Assembly: GCA_946548895.1 (NCBI GenBank)
Contig: CAMNQF010000001.1
Span: 124,001 to 188,000, forward strand
Reading direction: 5' to 3'
DNA: 64,000 bases
Source of the DNA: an uncultured bacterium
Lineage (GTDB): Bacteria; Bacillota; Clostridia; Oscillospirales; Oscillospiraceae
Under the pieces are notes generated by a model. It searched no databases and was not told the origin of the DNA. It saw nothing but the letters and a program-made list of their open reading frames with translations. The first letter of the stretch is position 1, and each line of letters begins with the position of its first letter. Both the position numbers and the translations under genes were made by a program. Below are positions 35,209-43,514 of this stretch, piece by piece.

Positions 35209-35792
35209 AAACGACAAGGCAGCTCCAGGCGGAGAATACGAAAAAGCGGATTGTGGCGCACTATCTGGATATCATTCGGGAACGTCCGGCCAGCGAGGTT
35301 AAAATTTCTGAATTGTGCAAGCGGGCCAACATTTCCGTGGGTACTTACTACTATTATTATAAGGATAAGGACAGCGTCATCCGGGACATTTACTATCATA
35401 TCGACGAACGGTTTATTGAAATCTACAAAGCATTGCGCGCGGACTCCTATGTAGGCCGCATTTTGGAGTATATTACCTATACGGGCAAGGAGGCGCAGAA
35501 CTATTACGGCCTGCGGGCCGCCACAACGATCTACCAGCTCCAGATGAAAATTGAGGGGAGCTTCTTCCTGGATATCACCAGGCCGTTCAGCCAAAATCTT
35601 TGCAAACTGCTGAACGGCGCCATTGCGGCCGGCGAATTGCGGCCCGGCCTGGATATCCGAGCCACCACATTGGACTTGCTGTGCATTTTCCGGGGAATCA
35701 TCTACTCCTGGTGCCTGCTCAAGGGCGAGTTTGACGTCGAAAATATGATCCATACCACAGTAGCCGCCTATATGAACCACTTGCGCGGATGA
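35205..35792 (+). CDS. TetR/AcrR family transcriptional regulator (second of an overlapping pair)
   Basis: 195 residues. HTH: ISELCKRANISVGTYYYYYKDKDSVI. The C-terminal domain shares a short block with the upstream regulator (IERGAVYSWCLTEGEL there, FRGIIYSWCLLKGEF here), so the two are paralogues and may form heterodimers. The start overlaps the previous stop (ATGA), so translation is coupled. Confidence 0.85.
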   Translation: MKTTRQLQAENTKKRIVAHYLDIIRERPASEVKISELCKRANISVGTYYYYYKDKDSVIRDIYYHIDERFIEIYKALRADSYVGRILEYITYTGKEAQNYYGLRAATTIYQLQMKIEGSFFLDITRPFSQNLCKLLNGAIAAGELRPGLDIRATTLDLLCIFRGIIYSWCLLKGEFDVENMIHTTVAAYMNHLRG

Positions 35793-35839
35793 GGTCTAAA
35801 TTTGCTGCCAAGAGCTCCAAATTTTACCCTATGCCGTCC

Positions 35840-35868
35840 TTGACGCTGGGGGCCGAAGAGAGTATAGT
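35840..35868 (+). promoter_or_regulatory. Sigma-A promoter for the alcohol dehydrogenase
   Basis: TTGACG (35840-35845) and TATAGT (35863-35868), spacer 17 bp, 53 bases before the ATG. Confidence 0.7.
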
Positions 35869-35920
35869 AAAAGTAAGGACCCAAAACCAGGAAATTAAAT
35901 ATAACAGGAGGTAGTTTCCA

Positions 35921-37066
35921 ATGGCTGTCAACCGCTTCGTACTCAACGGCATTTCCTACCACGGCAAGGGCGCGATCCAGGAGATTCCCGGCATCATCGC
36001 CGCCAAGGGCGTGAAGAAGGCGTTCATCGCCTCCGACCCGGACCTGGTGAAGTTCGGCATCACCAAAAAGGTGACTGACCTGCTGGAAGCCAACGGTATG
36101 GCCTACGAGGTCTACGACCACATCAAGCCCAACCCCACCATTGAGAACGTGGTAGAGGGCGTGGAGGCCTACAAGAAGTCCGGCGCGGACTATATGATTA
36201 CCATCGGCGGCGGCTCCTCCATGGACACCGGCAAGGCCATCGGCATCATCATCAACAACCCGGAGTTTGCCGACGTGCGCTCCCTGGAGGGGGTGGCCCC
36301 CACCAAGAACCGCACCGTGTTCACCATCGCCGTCCCCACCACCGCCGGCACCGCCGCAGAGGCCACCATCAACTACGTCATCACTGACGTGGAGAAGAAG
36401 CGCAAGTTTGTGTGCGTGGACGTGAACGATATCCCGGACGTGGCCATTGTGGATCCCGACATGATGTCCACCATGCCCAAGGGGCTCACCGCCGCCACCG
36501 GCATGGACGCCCTCACCCACGCCATTGAGGGCTACACCACCGCCGCCGCCTGGGAGCTGGCCGACTGCCTGAACCTGGAGGCCATCAAGCTCATCGCCGC
36601 CAACCTGCGCAAGGCGGTCAACAACGACCCCGAGGGCCGGGAGGCCATGGCCCTGGGCCAGTTCGTCACCGGCATGGCCTTCTCCAACGTGGGCCTGGGC
36701 ATCGCCCACTCCATGGCCCACACCCTGGGCGCGGTGTACGACACCCCCCACGGCGTGGCCTGCGCCATGATGCTGCCCATCGTCATGGAATTCAACCAGG
36801 AGGCCACCGGCGACAAGTTCAAGTACATCGCCGAGGCCATGGGGGTGGACACCGCCGGGATGGATCAGGCCGCCTACCGCAAGGCCGCCATCGACGCGGT
36901 GCGCCAGCTGTCTGTGGATGTGGGCATCCCCACCAAGCTGGAGGCCATGAAGGAGGAGGACCTGGAATTCCTGGCCCAGTCCGCCGCCGCCGACGCCTGC
37001 GCCCCCGGCAACCCCAAGGCCGCCTCCGTGGAGGACTTCAAGGCCCTGTTCCGCAAGATCATGTGA
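35921..37066 (+). CDS. fucO: Iron-containing alcohol dehydrogenase (lactaldehyde reductase-like)
   Basis: 381 residues, matching FucO length. NAD-binding IGGGSSMDTGKAIGI, VPTTAGTAAEATINYVIT, and the Fe2+ ligands Asp in the VDPDMM region, His in GMDALTHAIEGYTT, and His residues in GIAHSMAHTLGAVYDTPHG. Reduces lactaldehyde to 1,2-propanediol or a related aldehyde/alcohol couple; the exact substrate is inferred. AACAGGAGG precedes the ATG. Codon use is strongly biased to C/G-ending codons, suggesting high expression. Confidence 0.85.
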   Translation: MAVNRFVLNGISYHGKGAIQEIPGIIAAKGVKKAFIASDPDLVKFGITKKVTDLLEANGMAYEVYDHIKPNPTIENVVEGVEAYKKSGADYMITIGGGSSMDTGKAIGIIINNPEFADVRSLEGVAPTKNRTVFTIAVPTTAGTAAEATINYVITDVEKKRKFVCVDVNDIPDVAIVDPDMMSTMPKGLTAATGMDALTHAIEGYTTAAAWELADCLNLEAIKLIAANLRKAVNNDPEGREAMALGQFVTGMAFSNVGLGIAHSMAHTLGAVYDTPHGVACAMMLPIVMEFNQEATGDKFKYIAEAMGVDTAGMDQAAYRKAAIDAVRQLSVDVGIPTKLEAMKEEDLEFLAQSAAADACAPGNPKAASVEDFKALFRKIM

Positions 37067-37084
37067 GCGTTTTTTCAAATTTGG

Positions 37085-37114
37085 CAGAGGCGGGCTTCGG
37101 CCCGCCTCTGTTTT
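37085..37114 (+). terminator. Terminator after the alcohol dehydrogenase
   Basis: CAGAGGCGGG and CCCGCCTCTG form a stem with loop CTTCGG, followed by TTTT. Confidence 0.85.
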
Positions 37115-37177
37115 GACAGAACCTCTATCCCTATTTTTGCAGGGCCGAAATTTATTCTTTCATTTTGTGGAAAGGGG

Positions 37178-37206
37178 TTGACAACTTGTTCTACAAGAGG
37201 TATACT
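37178..37206 (+). promoter_or_regulatory. Promoter of leader cassette 1
   Basis: Consensus TTGACA (37178-37183) and TATACT (37201-37206) with a 17-bp spacer. Confidence 0.85.
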
Positions 37207-37253
37207 TGCCCCGAACTGAGAGATCATTCCAGCACGAAAGGAGGCGCTGAGAG

Positions 37254-37358
37254 ATGGACTTCAACAAGATCATCGAGGTCAAGCTGCTCTATAAGGACGA
37301 GAGCAAAATTGAGAACAGCGGGCTGCTGGGGTATTTGTGCCTCTGCGGGCTGAAATAA
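37254..37358 (+). CDS. Small leader peptide 1 (34 residues) with GYLC motif
   Basis: ATG behind GAAAGGAGGCGC. The 34-residue peptide starts MDFNKIIEVKLLYKDESK and ends with SGLLGYLCLCGLK. It has its own consensus promoter and is followed 20 bases later by a strong intrinsic terminator. A second cassette downstream repeats the same layout and the same C-terminal motif (SG-x-LGYLC-x-x-G), just before an ABC multidrug-type exporter. It is best read as a ribosome-stalling leader that senses translation inhibitors or exporter substrates; the mature peptide may have no other role. Confidence 0.75.
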   Translation: MDFNKIIEVKLLYKDESKIENSGLLGYLCLCGLK

Positions 37359-37378
37359 GCCCATTGCCGGGATTCGGA

Positions 37379-37410
37379 CCGCCCCTCTGCGCAAGAGGGG
37401 CGGTTTTTTT
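37379..37410 (+). terminator. Attenuator terminator of cassette 1
   Basis: CCGCCCCTCT (37379-37388) pairs with AGAGGGGCGG (37394-37403) around a 5-base loop, followed by seven T. Confidence 0.9.
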
Positions 37411-37451
37411 GCCCGGACAAAAAATTCCACCTGTTTGATGAAAAAAAGGGG

Positions 37452-37480
37452 TTGACAACGCCCCTGAGAAGGAATATACT
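37452..37480 (+). promoter_or_regulatory. Promoter of leader cassette 2
   Basis: TTGACA (37452-37457) and TATACT (37475-37480) with a 17-bp spacer; identical boxes to cassette 1. Confidence 0.85.
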
Positions 37481-37525
37481 GGGCAACGCTGTTAAATGAT
37501 TACACGATGAAAGGAGGCGCACACC

Positions 37526-37633
37526 ATGACGATGATGACTGCCGCTAATTTGTGGGGCTTTGGGGCCAATGCTGCCTTTTGCCATAAGAAGAGTGGACCG
37601 TTGGGATATTTGTGCGCCTTTGGAATGGGATAG
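37526..37633 (+). CDS. Small leader peptide 2 (35 residues) with GYLC motif
   Basis: ATG behind GAAAGGAGGCGC, the same ribosome-site block as leader 1. The 35-residue peptide starts MTMMTAANLWGFGANAAFC and ends SGPLGYLCAFGMG. Apart from the SG-x-LGYLC-x-x-G end it differs from leader 1, so the C-terminal motif is what selection keeps, as expected for a peptide that stalls the ribosome from within the exit tunnel. A terminator follows 29 bases after the stop and then the ABC exporter genes. Confidence 0.75.
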   Translation: MTMMTAANLWGFGANAAFCHKKSGPLGYLCAFGMG

Positions 37634-37662
37634 GATTCTCCTTTCCACACCGTTGGTTTGCC

Positions 37663-37693
37663 GCGTCCCTCTGTCCAGAGGGACGCTTTTTTT
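37663..37693 (+). terminator. Attenuator terminator of cassette 2
   Basis: GCGTCCCTCT (37663-37672) pairs with AGAGGGACGC (37677-37686) around GTCC, followed by seven T; 29 bases before the exporter start. Confidence 0.9.
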
Positions 37694-37722
37694 GCGTCCG
37701 CCGCGCCGGGAAAGGAGATTAC

Positions 37723-39564
37723 ATGGAATCACACGTCAAGCTGTCCAGAAAGGACAAAATATCGCTTATCCTGCGCCATTTGGAGGGAAACTGGGGCTTT
37801 TTTGCCGGGGCAATCCTCTTGGCGTATATGAACACCATCTGCAACGCCATCATCCCGCAGATCATCAGCGTCACCGTGGACTCGGTGCTGGGGAGCGAGG
37901 CGCCCGACCTGCCCGGCTTCCTCCGGGCCCTGCTGCCCCTGGACCGGCTCCGCGCCGACCCCTGGGCCGCCCTCTGGACCGCGGCGGGGGCGGTGGTGCT
38001 GGCCGCCGCCATTCGGGGTGTGTGCATCTACGGAATGCGCGTCAACCTGGCCAAGGGTTCCGAGGGCTTTGTGAAAAAGCTGCGGGACAATCTGTACAGC
38101 CACATCCAGCGCCTGAGTTTTGACTGGCACACCGCCCACGCCACCGGCGACATCATCCAGCGGTGCACCTCCGACGTGGAGGTCATCCGCACCTTTGTCT
38201 GCAACCAGCTGATGGAGGTGCTGCGCACCGTGTTCCTGATCGCGCTGTACACCGGCATCATGCTGGTGATGAACTGGAAGCTGGCCCTGGTGTCCCTGGC
38301 CTTTACCCCGGTGACGGGACTGGCCTCGGGGGTGTTTTACGGCAAAATCTCCGCCCGGTTCAAGGCCGCCGACGAGGCGGAGGGCGAGCTGACCACCTGC
38401 GCCCAGGAGAACCTCACCGGCGTGCGGGTGGTGCGGGCCTTTGGCCGGGAGAAGTTTGAGATCGACCGCTTCGCCCAGAAAAATAACCGCTTTTCCAACC
38501 TGTGGGTGGAGCTGGGCAAGGTGCTCAGCGTCTACTGGGCCTCCGGCGTGTTCCTGGTCTGCCTCCAGATCATGGCGGTAATCGTGGCCGGGTCCGTGGC
38601 GGCGGTAAACGGCGCCATTACCCTGGGCGATTTCCAGGCCTTCGTCATCTACAACAGCGCTATGGCCTGGCCGGTGCGCTCCCTGGGCCGGGTGCTGTCC
38701 GAGATGAGCAAGGCCGGGGTGTCCATGGACCGGGTGGGCTACATTCTCCAGGCGGAGGAGGAGTCCGACCGGCCCGCCGCCGGCCCCGTGAACCTGCGCG
38801 GTGATATCGTCTTTGACCACGTCACCTTCGGCTACGAGGGGCAGGAGGTACTCCGGGACGTGTCCTTCACCATCCCCTGGGGGAGCACCTTCGCCATCCT
38901 GGGGGGGACGGGCTCGGGCAAGTCCACCCTGGTCCACCTGCTGGACCGCCTCTATGACCTGGGGGAGGGCCAGGGTTCCATCACCATCGGCGGGGTGGAT
39001 ATCCGGGACGTCAGCCGGGACAGCCTGCGCCGCCAGATCGGCCTGGTGCTCCAGGAGCCTTTCCTGTTCTCCCAGACCATCCGGGAGAACATCGCCGCCA
39101 CCCGGCCGGACGCCCCGGAGGAGGAGCTGCGGGCCTGCGCCCAGACCGCCTGCGTGGACGAGGCCATCGCGGACCTGCCCAACGGCTATGAGACCGTGGT
39201 GGGCGAGCGGGGCGTGACCCTGTCCGGCGGGCAGAAACAGCGGGTGGCCATCGCCCGGATGCTGCTGCAAAACGCCCCGGTGATGGTGTTTGACGACTCC
39301 CTGTCCGCCGTGGACTCGGAGACGGACGCCAAGATCCGCGCCGCCCTGAAGGAGCGCATGGCCCAGGCCACCGTCATTTTGATCTCCCACCGAATCACCA
39401 CGCTGATGCAGGCCGACCGTATCCTGGTGCTGGACGGGGGACGGGTGGCGGATATCGGCGCCCACGGGGAGCTGACCGCCCGGCCGGGCATTTACAGGGA
39501 GATCTATGAAATCCAGATGAACAGCGACGACCGCGCCCTGGTGGAGGAAGGAGGGGAGGCATAA
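37723..39564 (+). CDS. ABC exporter half-transporter, degenerate-site subunit (BmrC/YheI-like)
   Basis: 613 residues. A six-helix type IV ABC membrane domain (about 30-320), then a nucleotide-binding domain: Walker A GGTGSGKSTL, Q-loop LVLQEPFLF, signature LSGGQKQR, Walker B MVFDDSLSAVD and H-loop ISHRIT. The residue after Walker B Asp is Asp rather than the catalytic Glu, so its own site is non-consensus. Start at 37723 behind AAAGGAG. The stop overlaps the start of the partner gene (TAATG). It should pair with the next protein to export drugs or peptides; expression is probably controlled by the two leader cassettes. Confidence 0.9.
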   Translation: MESHVKLSRKDKISLILRHLEGNWGFFAGAILLAYMNTICNAIIPQIISVTVDSVLGSEAPDLPGFLRALLPLDRLRADPWAALWTAAGAVVLAAAIRGVCIYGMRVNLAKGSEGFVKKLRDNLYSHIQRLSFDWHTAHATGDIIQRCTSDVEVIRTFVCNQLMEVLRTVFLIALYTGIMLVMNWKLALVSLAFTPVTGLASGVFYGKISARFKAADEAEGELTTCAQENLTGVRVVRAFGREKFEIDRFAQKNNRFSNLWVELGKVLSVYWASGVFLVCLQIMAVIVAGSVAAVNGAITLGDFQAFVIYNSAMAWPVRSLGRVLSEMSKAGVSMDRVGYILQAEEESDRPAAGPVNLRGDIVFDHVTFGYEGQEVLRDVSFTIPWGSTFAILGGTGSGKSTLVHLLDRLYDLGEGQGSITIGGVDIRDVSRDSLRRQIGLVLQEPFLFSQTIRENIAATRPDAPEEELRACAQTACVDEAIADLPNGYETVVGERGVTLSGGQKQRVAIARMLLQNAPVMVFDDSLSAVDSETDAKIRAALKERMAQATVILISHRITTLMQADRILVLDGGRVADIGAHGELTARPGIYREIYEIQMNSDDRALVEEGGEA

Positions 39565-41393
39565 TGGCCGCCATTGACGAAAAAGAATACACCCAAGCCT
39601 TTAATTGGTCCATTTGGAAGCGGCTGCTGCCCATTTTGGCCCGTTTCAAGGGGTATTTCGCAGGGATGATCGGGACGGCCGCCGTGTCTGATTTGGTGGA
39701 CGCGGCGCTGCCCCTGTTCCAGATGTATGCCATTGCCAGTTTCATTGAGGCGGGGACCCTGGACGGGCTGATCCCCTTTGCGGCGGTGTACGGGGCGGTG
39801 ATCCTCTTTCAGAGCGTCCTGGTGGTGTTGAGCACCCGCTGCACCATGAAGATCGAAATGTATCTGGGCCGGGACCTGCGGCGGGACCTGTTCGAGCACT
39901 TGCAGCGGCTGTCCCTGTCCTTCTACAACGTCACCCCGGTGGGCTACCTCCTCACCCGCGTGACCAACGACACCAACCGCATTGCGGGCAATCTGGCCTG
40001 GGGCCTGCTGGACATGGTGGACGTGGTGTTCTATGTGGCCAGCACCTTCACCATCATGCTGCTGCTCAACTGGCAGCTGGCCCTGGTGGTCATGCTGGTG
40101 GTGCCCTTTGTGGCGGCGCTGACGGGCTGGTTCCAGCCCCGCATCCTCCACTGGACCCGGAAGGTGCGCAAGATCAACTCCAAGATCACCGGCGCGTTCA
40201 ACGAGGGCATCACCGGGGCCAAAACCACCAAGACCCTGGTCATGGAGGATCAGAGCATCCGCGGCTTCCGGGACCTCACCGGCAGCATGAACCGCTCCGC
40301 CGTCCGGGCGGCCCGGCTCAACGCGGTGTATATCCCGGTGACGCTGTTTTTCTCTACCCTGACGGTGGCCATCGTGCTGCTGCGGGGAGGCTGGCTGGTG
40401 GAGGAGCAGGTGATGGAGATTGCCACCCTGTCCGCTTTCATCACCTATGCCATGAACATCTTTGAGCCCATTCAGAACCTGACGGGCAACCTGGCGGAAT
40501 TCATCGCCGTCCAGGCCTCCATTGAGCGGGTCACCGGCCTTTTGGATGAGGAGCCCCAGGTTGCCGACACGCCCGGGGTTGTGGAAAAATACGGCGACTG
40601 CTTCCATCCCAAGCGGGAAAACTGGGAGCCGCTGAACGGGGAGATTGAGTTCCGCGACGTGACCTTCCGCTACCCGGACGGCGGGGACAACGTGCTGGAG
40701 CACTTTAACCTGAAGATTCCCGCCGGGTCCACCGTGGCCATTGTGGGGGAGACGGGGGCGGGCAAGTCCACCCTGGTCAACCTGGCCTGCCGGTTCTTCG
40801 AGCCCACGGAGGGCCAGATCCTCATCGACGGCCGGGACTACCGGGAGCGCAGCCAGCTGTGGCTCCACTCCAACATCGGCTATGTGCTGCAAAGCCCCCA
40901 CCTGTTCTCCGGGTCGGTCCGGGAAAATATCCGCTACGGGCGATTGGACGCATCCGACGCCGAGATTGAGGCGGCGGCGCGGGCGGTGTCGGCGGACAAG
41001 GTGGCGGCCAAACTGGAGCGGGGCTGGGATAGCGACGTCGGCGAGGAGGGCGACCGCCTGTCCACCGGCGAGAAGCAGCTGATTTCCTTTGCCCGGGCGG
41101 TGCTGGCTGACCCCCGCATCTTCGTGCTGGACGAGGCCACCTCCTCCATTGACACCCAGACCGAGCAGGATATCCAAAACGCCATCGACCACCTGCTGCA
41201 AGACCGCACCTCTTTCCTCATCGCCCACCGGCTGTCCACCATCCGCAAGGCGGACATGATCCTGGTAGTCAAGGACGGCCGGATCGTGGAGCAGGGCACC
41301 CACCAGTCCCTGCTGAGGGCACGGGGCTATTATCACGACCTGTACAGCAAGCAGTTCGCGGAGGAAAACGCGGCCAAGGTGCTGGGGGCGTAA
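39564..41393 (+). CDS. ABC exporter half-transporter, catalytic subunit (BmrD/YheH-like)
   Basis: 609 residues. Membrane domain (about 30-330) and nucleotide-binding domain with Walker A GETGAGKSTL, Q-loop YVLQSPHLF, Walker B IFVLDEATSSID (catalytic Glu present) and H-loop IAHRLS. The signature is LSTGEKQL, deviating from LSGGQ, complementary to the defect in the partner. Thus the heterodimer has one consensus and one degenerate ATP site, as in BmrCD, TM287/288 and LmrCD. Confidence 0.9.
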   Translation: MAAIDEKEYTQAFNWSIWKRLLPILARFKGYFAGMIGTAAVSDLVDAALPLFQMYAIASFIEAGTLDGLIPFAAVYGAVILFQSVLVVLSTRCTMKIEMYLGRDLRRDLFEHLQRLSLSFYNVTPVGYLLTRVTNDTNRIAGNLAWGLLDMVDVVFYVASTFTIMLLLNWQLALVVMLVVPFVAALTGWFQPRILHWTRKVRKINSKITGAFNEGITGAKTTKTLVMEDQSIRGFRDLTGSMNRSAVRAARLNAVYIPVTLFFSTLTVAIVLLRGGWLVEEQVMEIATLSAFITYAMNIFEPIQNLTGNLAEFIAVQASIERVTGLLDEEPQVADTPGVVEKYGDCFHPKRENWEPLNGEIEFRDVTFRYPDGGDNVLEHFNLKIPAGSTVAIVGETGAGKSTLVNLACRFFEPTEGQILIDGRDYRERSQLWLHSNIGYVLQSPHLFSGSVRENIRYGRLDASDAEIEAAARAVSADKVAAKLERGWDSDVGEEGDRLSTGEKQLISFARAVLADPRIFVLDEATSSIDTQTEQDIQNAIDHLLQDRTSFLIAHRLSTIRKADMILVVKDGRIVEQGTHQSLLRARGYYHDLYSKQFAEENAAKVLGA

Positions 41394-41403
41394 TCAAAAA
41401 GCG

Positions 41404-41436
41404 AGCTGCCCGCCGCTCCGCGGCGGGCAGCTTGTT
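41404..41436. terminator. Terminator after the ABC exporter
   Basis: AGCTGCCCGCCG and CGGCGGGCAGCT form a 12-bp stem with a 5-base loop followed by TGTTT; it can also serve the convergent regulator gene. Confidence 0.75.
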
Positions 41437-41512
41437 TGATTCAGGGGCGATACGGCGGAGGAGGCGGGCGCGGCGGTCCCCTGCGGAGCGGGGCACGCCG
41501 GGCTGAGGCGCG

Positions 41513-43171
41513 CTAATCGGAATGGTCCTGTTCCGAGCCGGCGTCCTGGGATTTGCCGGGCTTCAGGTTGCGCTTGCGCAGCAGGATGTCCTCTTTTCGG
41601 TAGCGGCGCATATACTCCAAGACGCGGTAGCTGAACAAAAGCCGCTCCCGAAGCAGGGGGCTGTCCAGGCTCTGGCCGATCACGGACTCAATTTTTCGGA
41701 CCTTGTAGAGCATGGTATTGCGGTGGATATAGAGCGCTTTGGCGGCCTCCGCCGAGTTGCGTTCACAGCACAGGTAGGTGTAGAGCACGTCGGTGAGATT
41801 GCCGCCGGTCTTGTTATCATACATCACAAGGGAGATCAGGGACGGGTGGCAGAGGTGGATGATATTGCGGCTGCCCAAATTCTGCCGGGCGGACTGCTCC
41901 GCCATCTCCACGATCTGGTACACGCTGTAATCCTCATAATAGTAGATCCGCTTGTCCGGCTCCATGGCCAGGCCCAGCCGGAGGGCTCCCTGGGTCTGAT
42001 AGTAGACCGGCGGCAGGGAGGTGAGAAACTCGGAGAAGTTCCCAATGGCGGCGTGGCCATCGTGATACTCCAGGATCTGGGTCAGGGCCTGCTCGTCAAA
42101 GGACAGGCGCACCCCCCGGTTCATCTTGCGCACCAGGAGCAGGATCTGGCCCCGGTAGGTGGTGATATCGCTGAAGGGGAAAATCCGTTCCAGCTGGCTG
42201 ATGACATAGTTCCAGGGGGTGCTGCCGTGCTCCTGCTTGTCCACAAAAGAGACCAGTATCACGTGGTAATACCGCCGGGTGGCCAGCTTGATCTGCTTGA
42301 GCCGCTGTTCCAGCTCCTCCGGGTCGATGAGGCGGAACTCGATCAGGTCGGCCACCAGGGCGCCGAAATTGGCGTTGCTGGTGTAGTCCACGCTTTTGTT
42401 GCTGAACATATATTGAGAGATATAGTCGGACAGCACCCCGGCCAGGTCGGAACAGTAGGGGTCTGGCTCCCCGCCCGGGAGGATGACGATCAGCCGGGCG
42501 GCCAGGATGTCCCTGGAGCGCACCACCCGGACAATGGTGTAGTTCCCGCTTTCCTTGGAGACGTACTCCATGAGATCCTGGTCCCTCCCGCCCAGCAGGG
42601 CGCTCTGCCGCCGGATGGCTTGGATGGTGTCATAGGAGAGGTATCCGTTGTCCTGCAGTTCCCTGGCGGCCAAGTCCTGAACGTCCGGGTGGTGAACAGA
42701 GGCCAGGTGCTTAAAGCCGGCGTTCACCAGCAGGAGGGTGGCCCGGAAGGCGGAGGACGCCCGCCGCAGCACCTCCTGGATGCCGGCGTTGGTGTACACC
42801 GCCTCGTGGAGGCGGTCGTCCCAGTCCAAAAAGACGTGAACGTGCTCCTGGACCCGGTTGTAGAGGGGCAAGAGGGATAGGGAGGTCTCCAGCAGCCACA
42901 GCTGTTTGGGCAGGGGCGCGCCCTCCAGGGCGGAGCAGCTGCCCGCGCATATGATGCAGACCGGCCGGCCGGGAAGGCGGTCTGTTCGGACGGCCTGGAC
43001 CACCGCCTCCCGCTCTCCGATATAGAGGCAGTCGGAACGCAGCGGCGTGTCTCCGCCCCCTTCCAAAAGCTTGATGCCTCCGCGAAAATCGGGCCTGCCG
43101 CTGCCGGAATGGACGCGGAGGACCACATCGGTGAGCCAGAAGCGGAGCATGGCGGGGGTATACATTCCCAT
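41513..43171 (-). CDS. PucR/CdaR-type transcriptional regulator
   Basis: 552 residues, start at 43171 behind GGAGGTG. The C-terminal HTH (NSAEAAKALYIHRNTMLYKVRKIE split by position, about 480-510) is the PucR HTH_30 form; the middle holds a GGDEF-like CdaR fold and the N terminus a sensory region. Such proteins activate neighbouring catabolic genes in response to a ligand. Divergent from the SLH-esterase gene, with three identical-spacing dyads in between, the first 23 bases upstream of this start codon, so autoregulation is likely. Confidence 0.82.
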   Translation of the reverse strand: MGMYTPAMLRFWLTDVVLRVHSGSGRPDFRGGIKLLEGGGDTPLRSDCLYIGEREAVVQAVRTDRLPGRPVCIICAGSCSALEGAPLPKQLWLLETSLSLLPLYNRVQEHVHVFLDWDDRLHEAVYTNAGIQEVLRRASSAFRATLLLVNAGFKHLASVHHPDVQDLAARELQDNGYLSYDTIQAIRRQSALLGGRDQDLMEYVSKESGNYTIVRVVRSRDILAARLIVILPGGEPDPYCSDLAGVLSDYISQYMFSNKSVDYTSNANFGALVADLIEFRLIDPEELEQRLKQIKLATRRYYHVILVSFVDKQEHGSTPWNYVISQLERIFPFSDITTYRGQILLLVRKMNRGVRLSFDEQALTQILEYHDGHAAIGNFSEFLTSLPPVYYQTQGALRLGLAMEPDKRIYYYEDYSVYQIVEMAEQSARQNLGSRNIIHLCHPSLISLVMYDNKTGGNLTDVLYTYLCCERNSAEAAKALYIHRNTMLYKVRKIESVIGQSLDSPLLRERLLFSYRVLEYMRRYRKEDILLRKRNLKPGKSQDAGSEQDHSD

Positions 43172-43193
43172 GAAAAGCACCTCCAAACGAAAC

Positions 43194-43384
43194 TGTGCAG
43201 ACCGCACAAGATTTTTCGCCCATTTATGGGCGACGGCCCAAAAAAGTTCTTATTTTCTTCAATTATATCAAAAAAATAAGCAAAAATCAACTACGTGAGA
43301 CGGAGAAAGAGCTGGGAACGCAGGGGTCTTGTGTGCAATTTCCACAAAATGGCCTCTCAAAAAATGATATGTGCAAAAAGCACA
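43194..43384. promoter_or_regulatory. Three TGTGC-N5-GCACA dyads between regulator and SLH-esterase
   Basis: TGTGCAGACCGCACA (43194-43208), TGTGCAATTTCCACA (43332-43346, one mismatch in the right arm) and TGTGCAAAAAGCACA (43370-43384). Three dyads of the same arms and spacing within 190 bp of a divergent region are very likely operators, plausibly for the PucR-like protein. The remainder of the 343-bp intergenic region holds the regulator's promoter and the AAGGAGG of the esterase gene. Confidence 0.7.
43262..43290 (-). promoter_or_regulatory. Promoter of the PucR-like regulator
   Basis: On the minus strand TTGATT (43290-43285) and TATAAT (43267-43262) with a 17-bp spacer. The dyad at 43194 lies downstream of it, where a bound protein would block transcription. 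Confidence 0.7.
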
Positions 43385-43514
43385 AAGTCTTTGGGCCGAG
43401 GGCACCTGTAAGCTGGTGATTTTTTGTGGTAGGATAAAAACAACAGCTTCCCCCAACGCACCGCCGCAAAGGGGGAAGCGAAGAGAAAACAGGAGCCAAG
43501 AAGGAGGAACAAAG

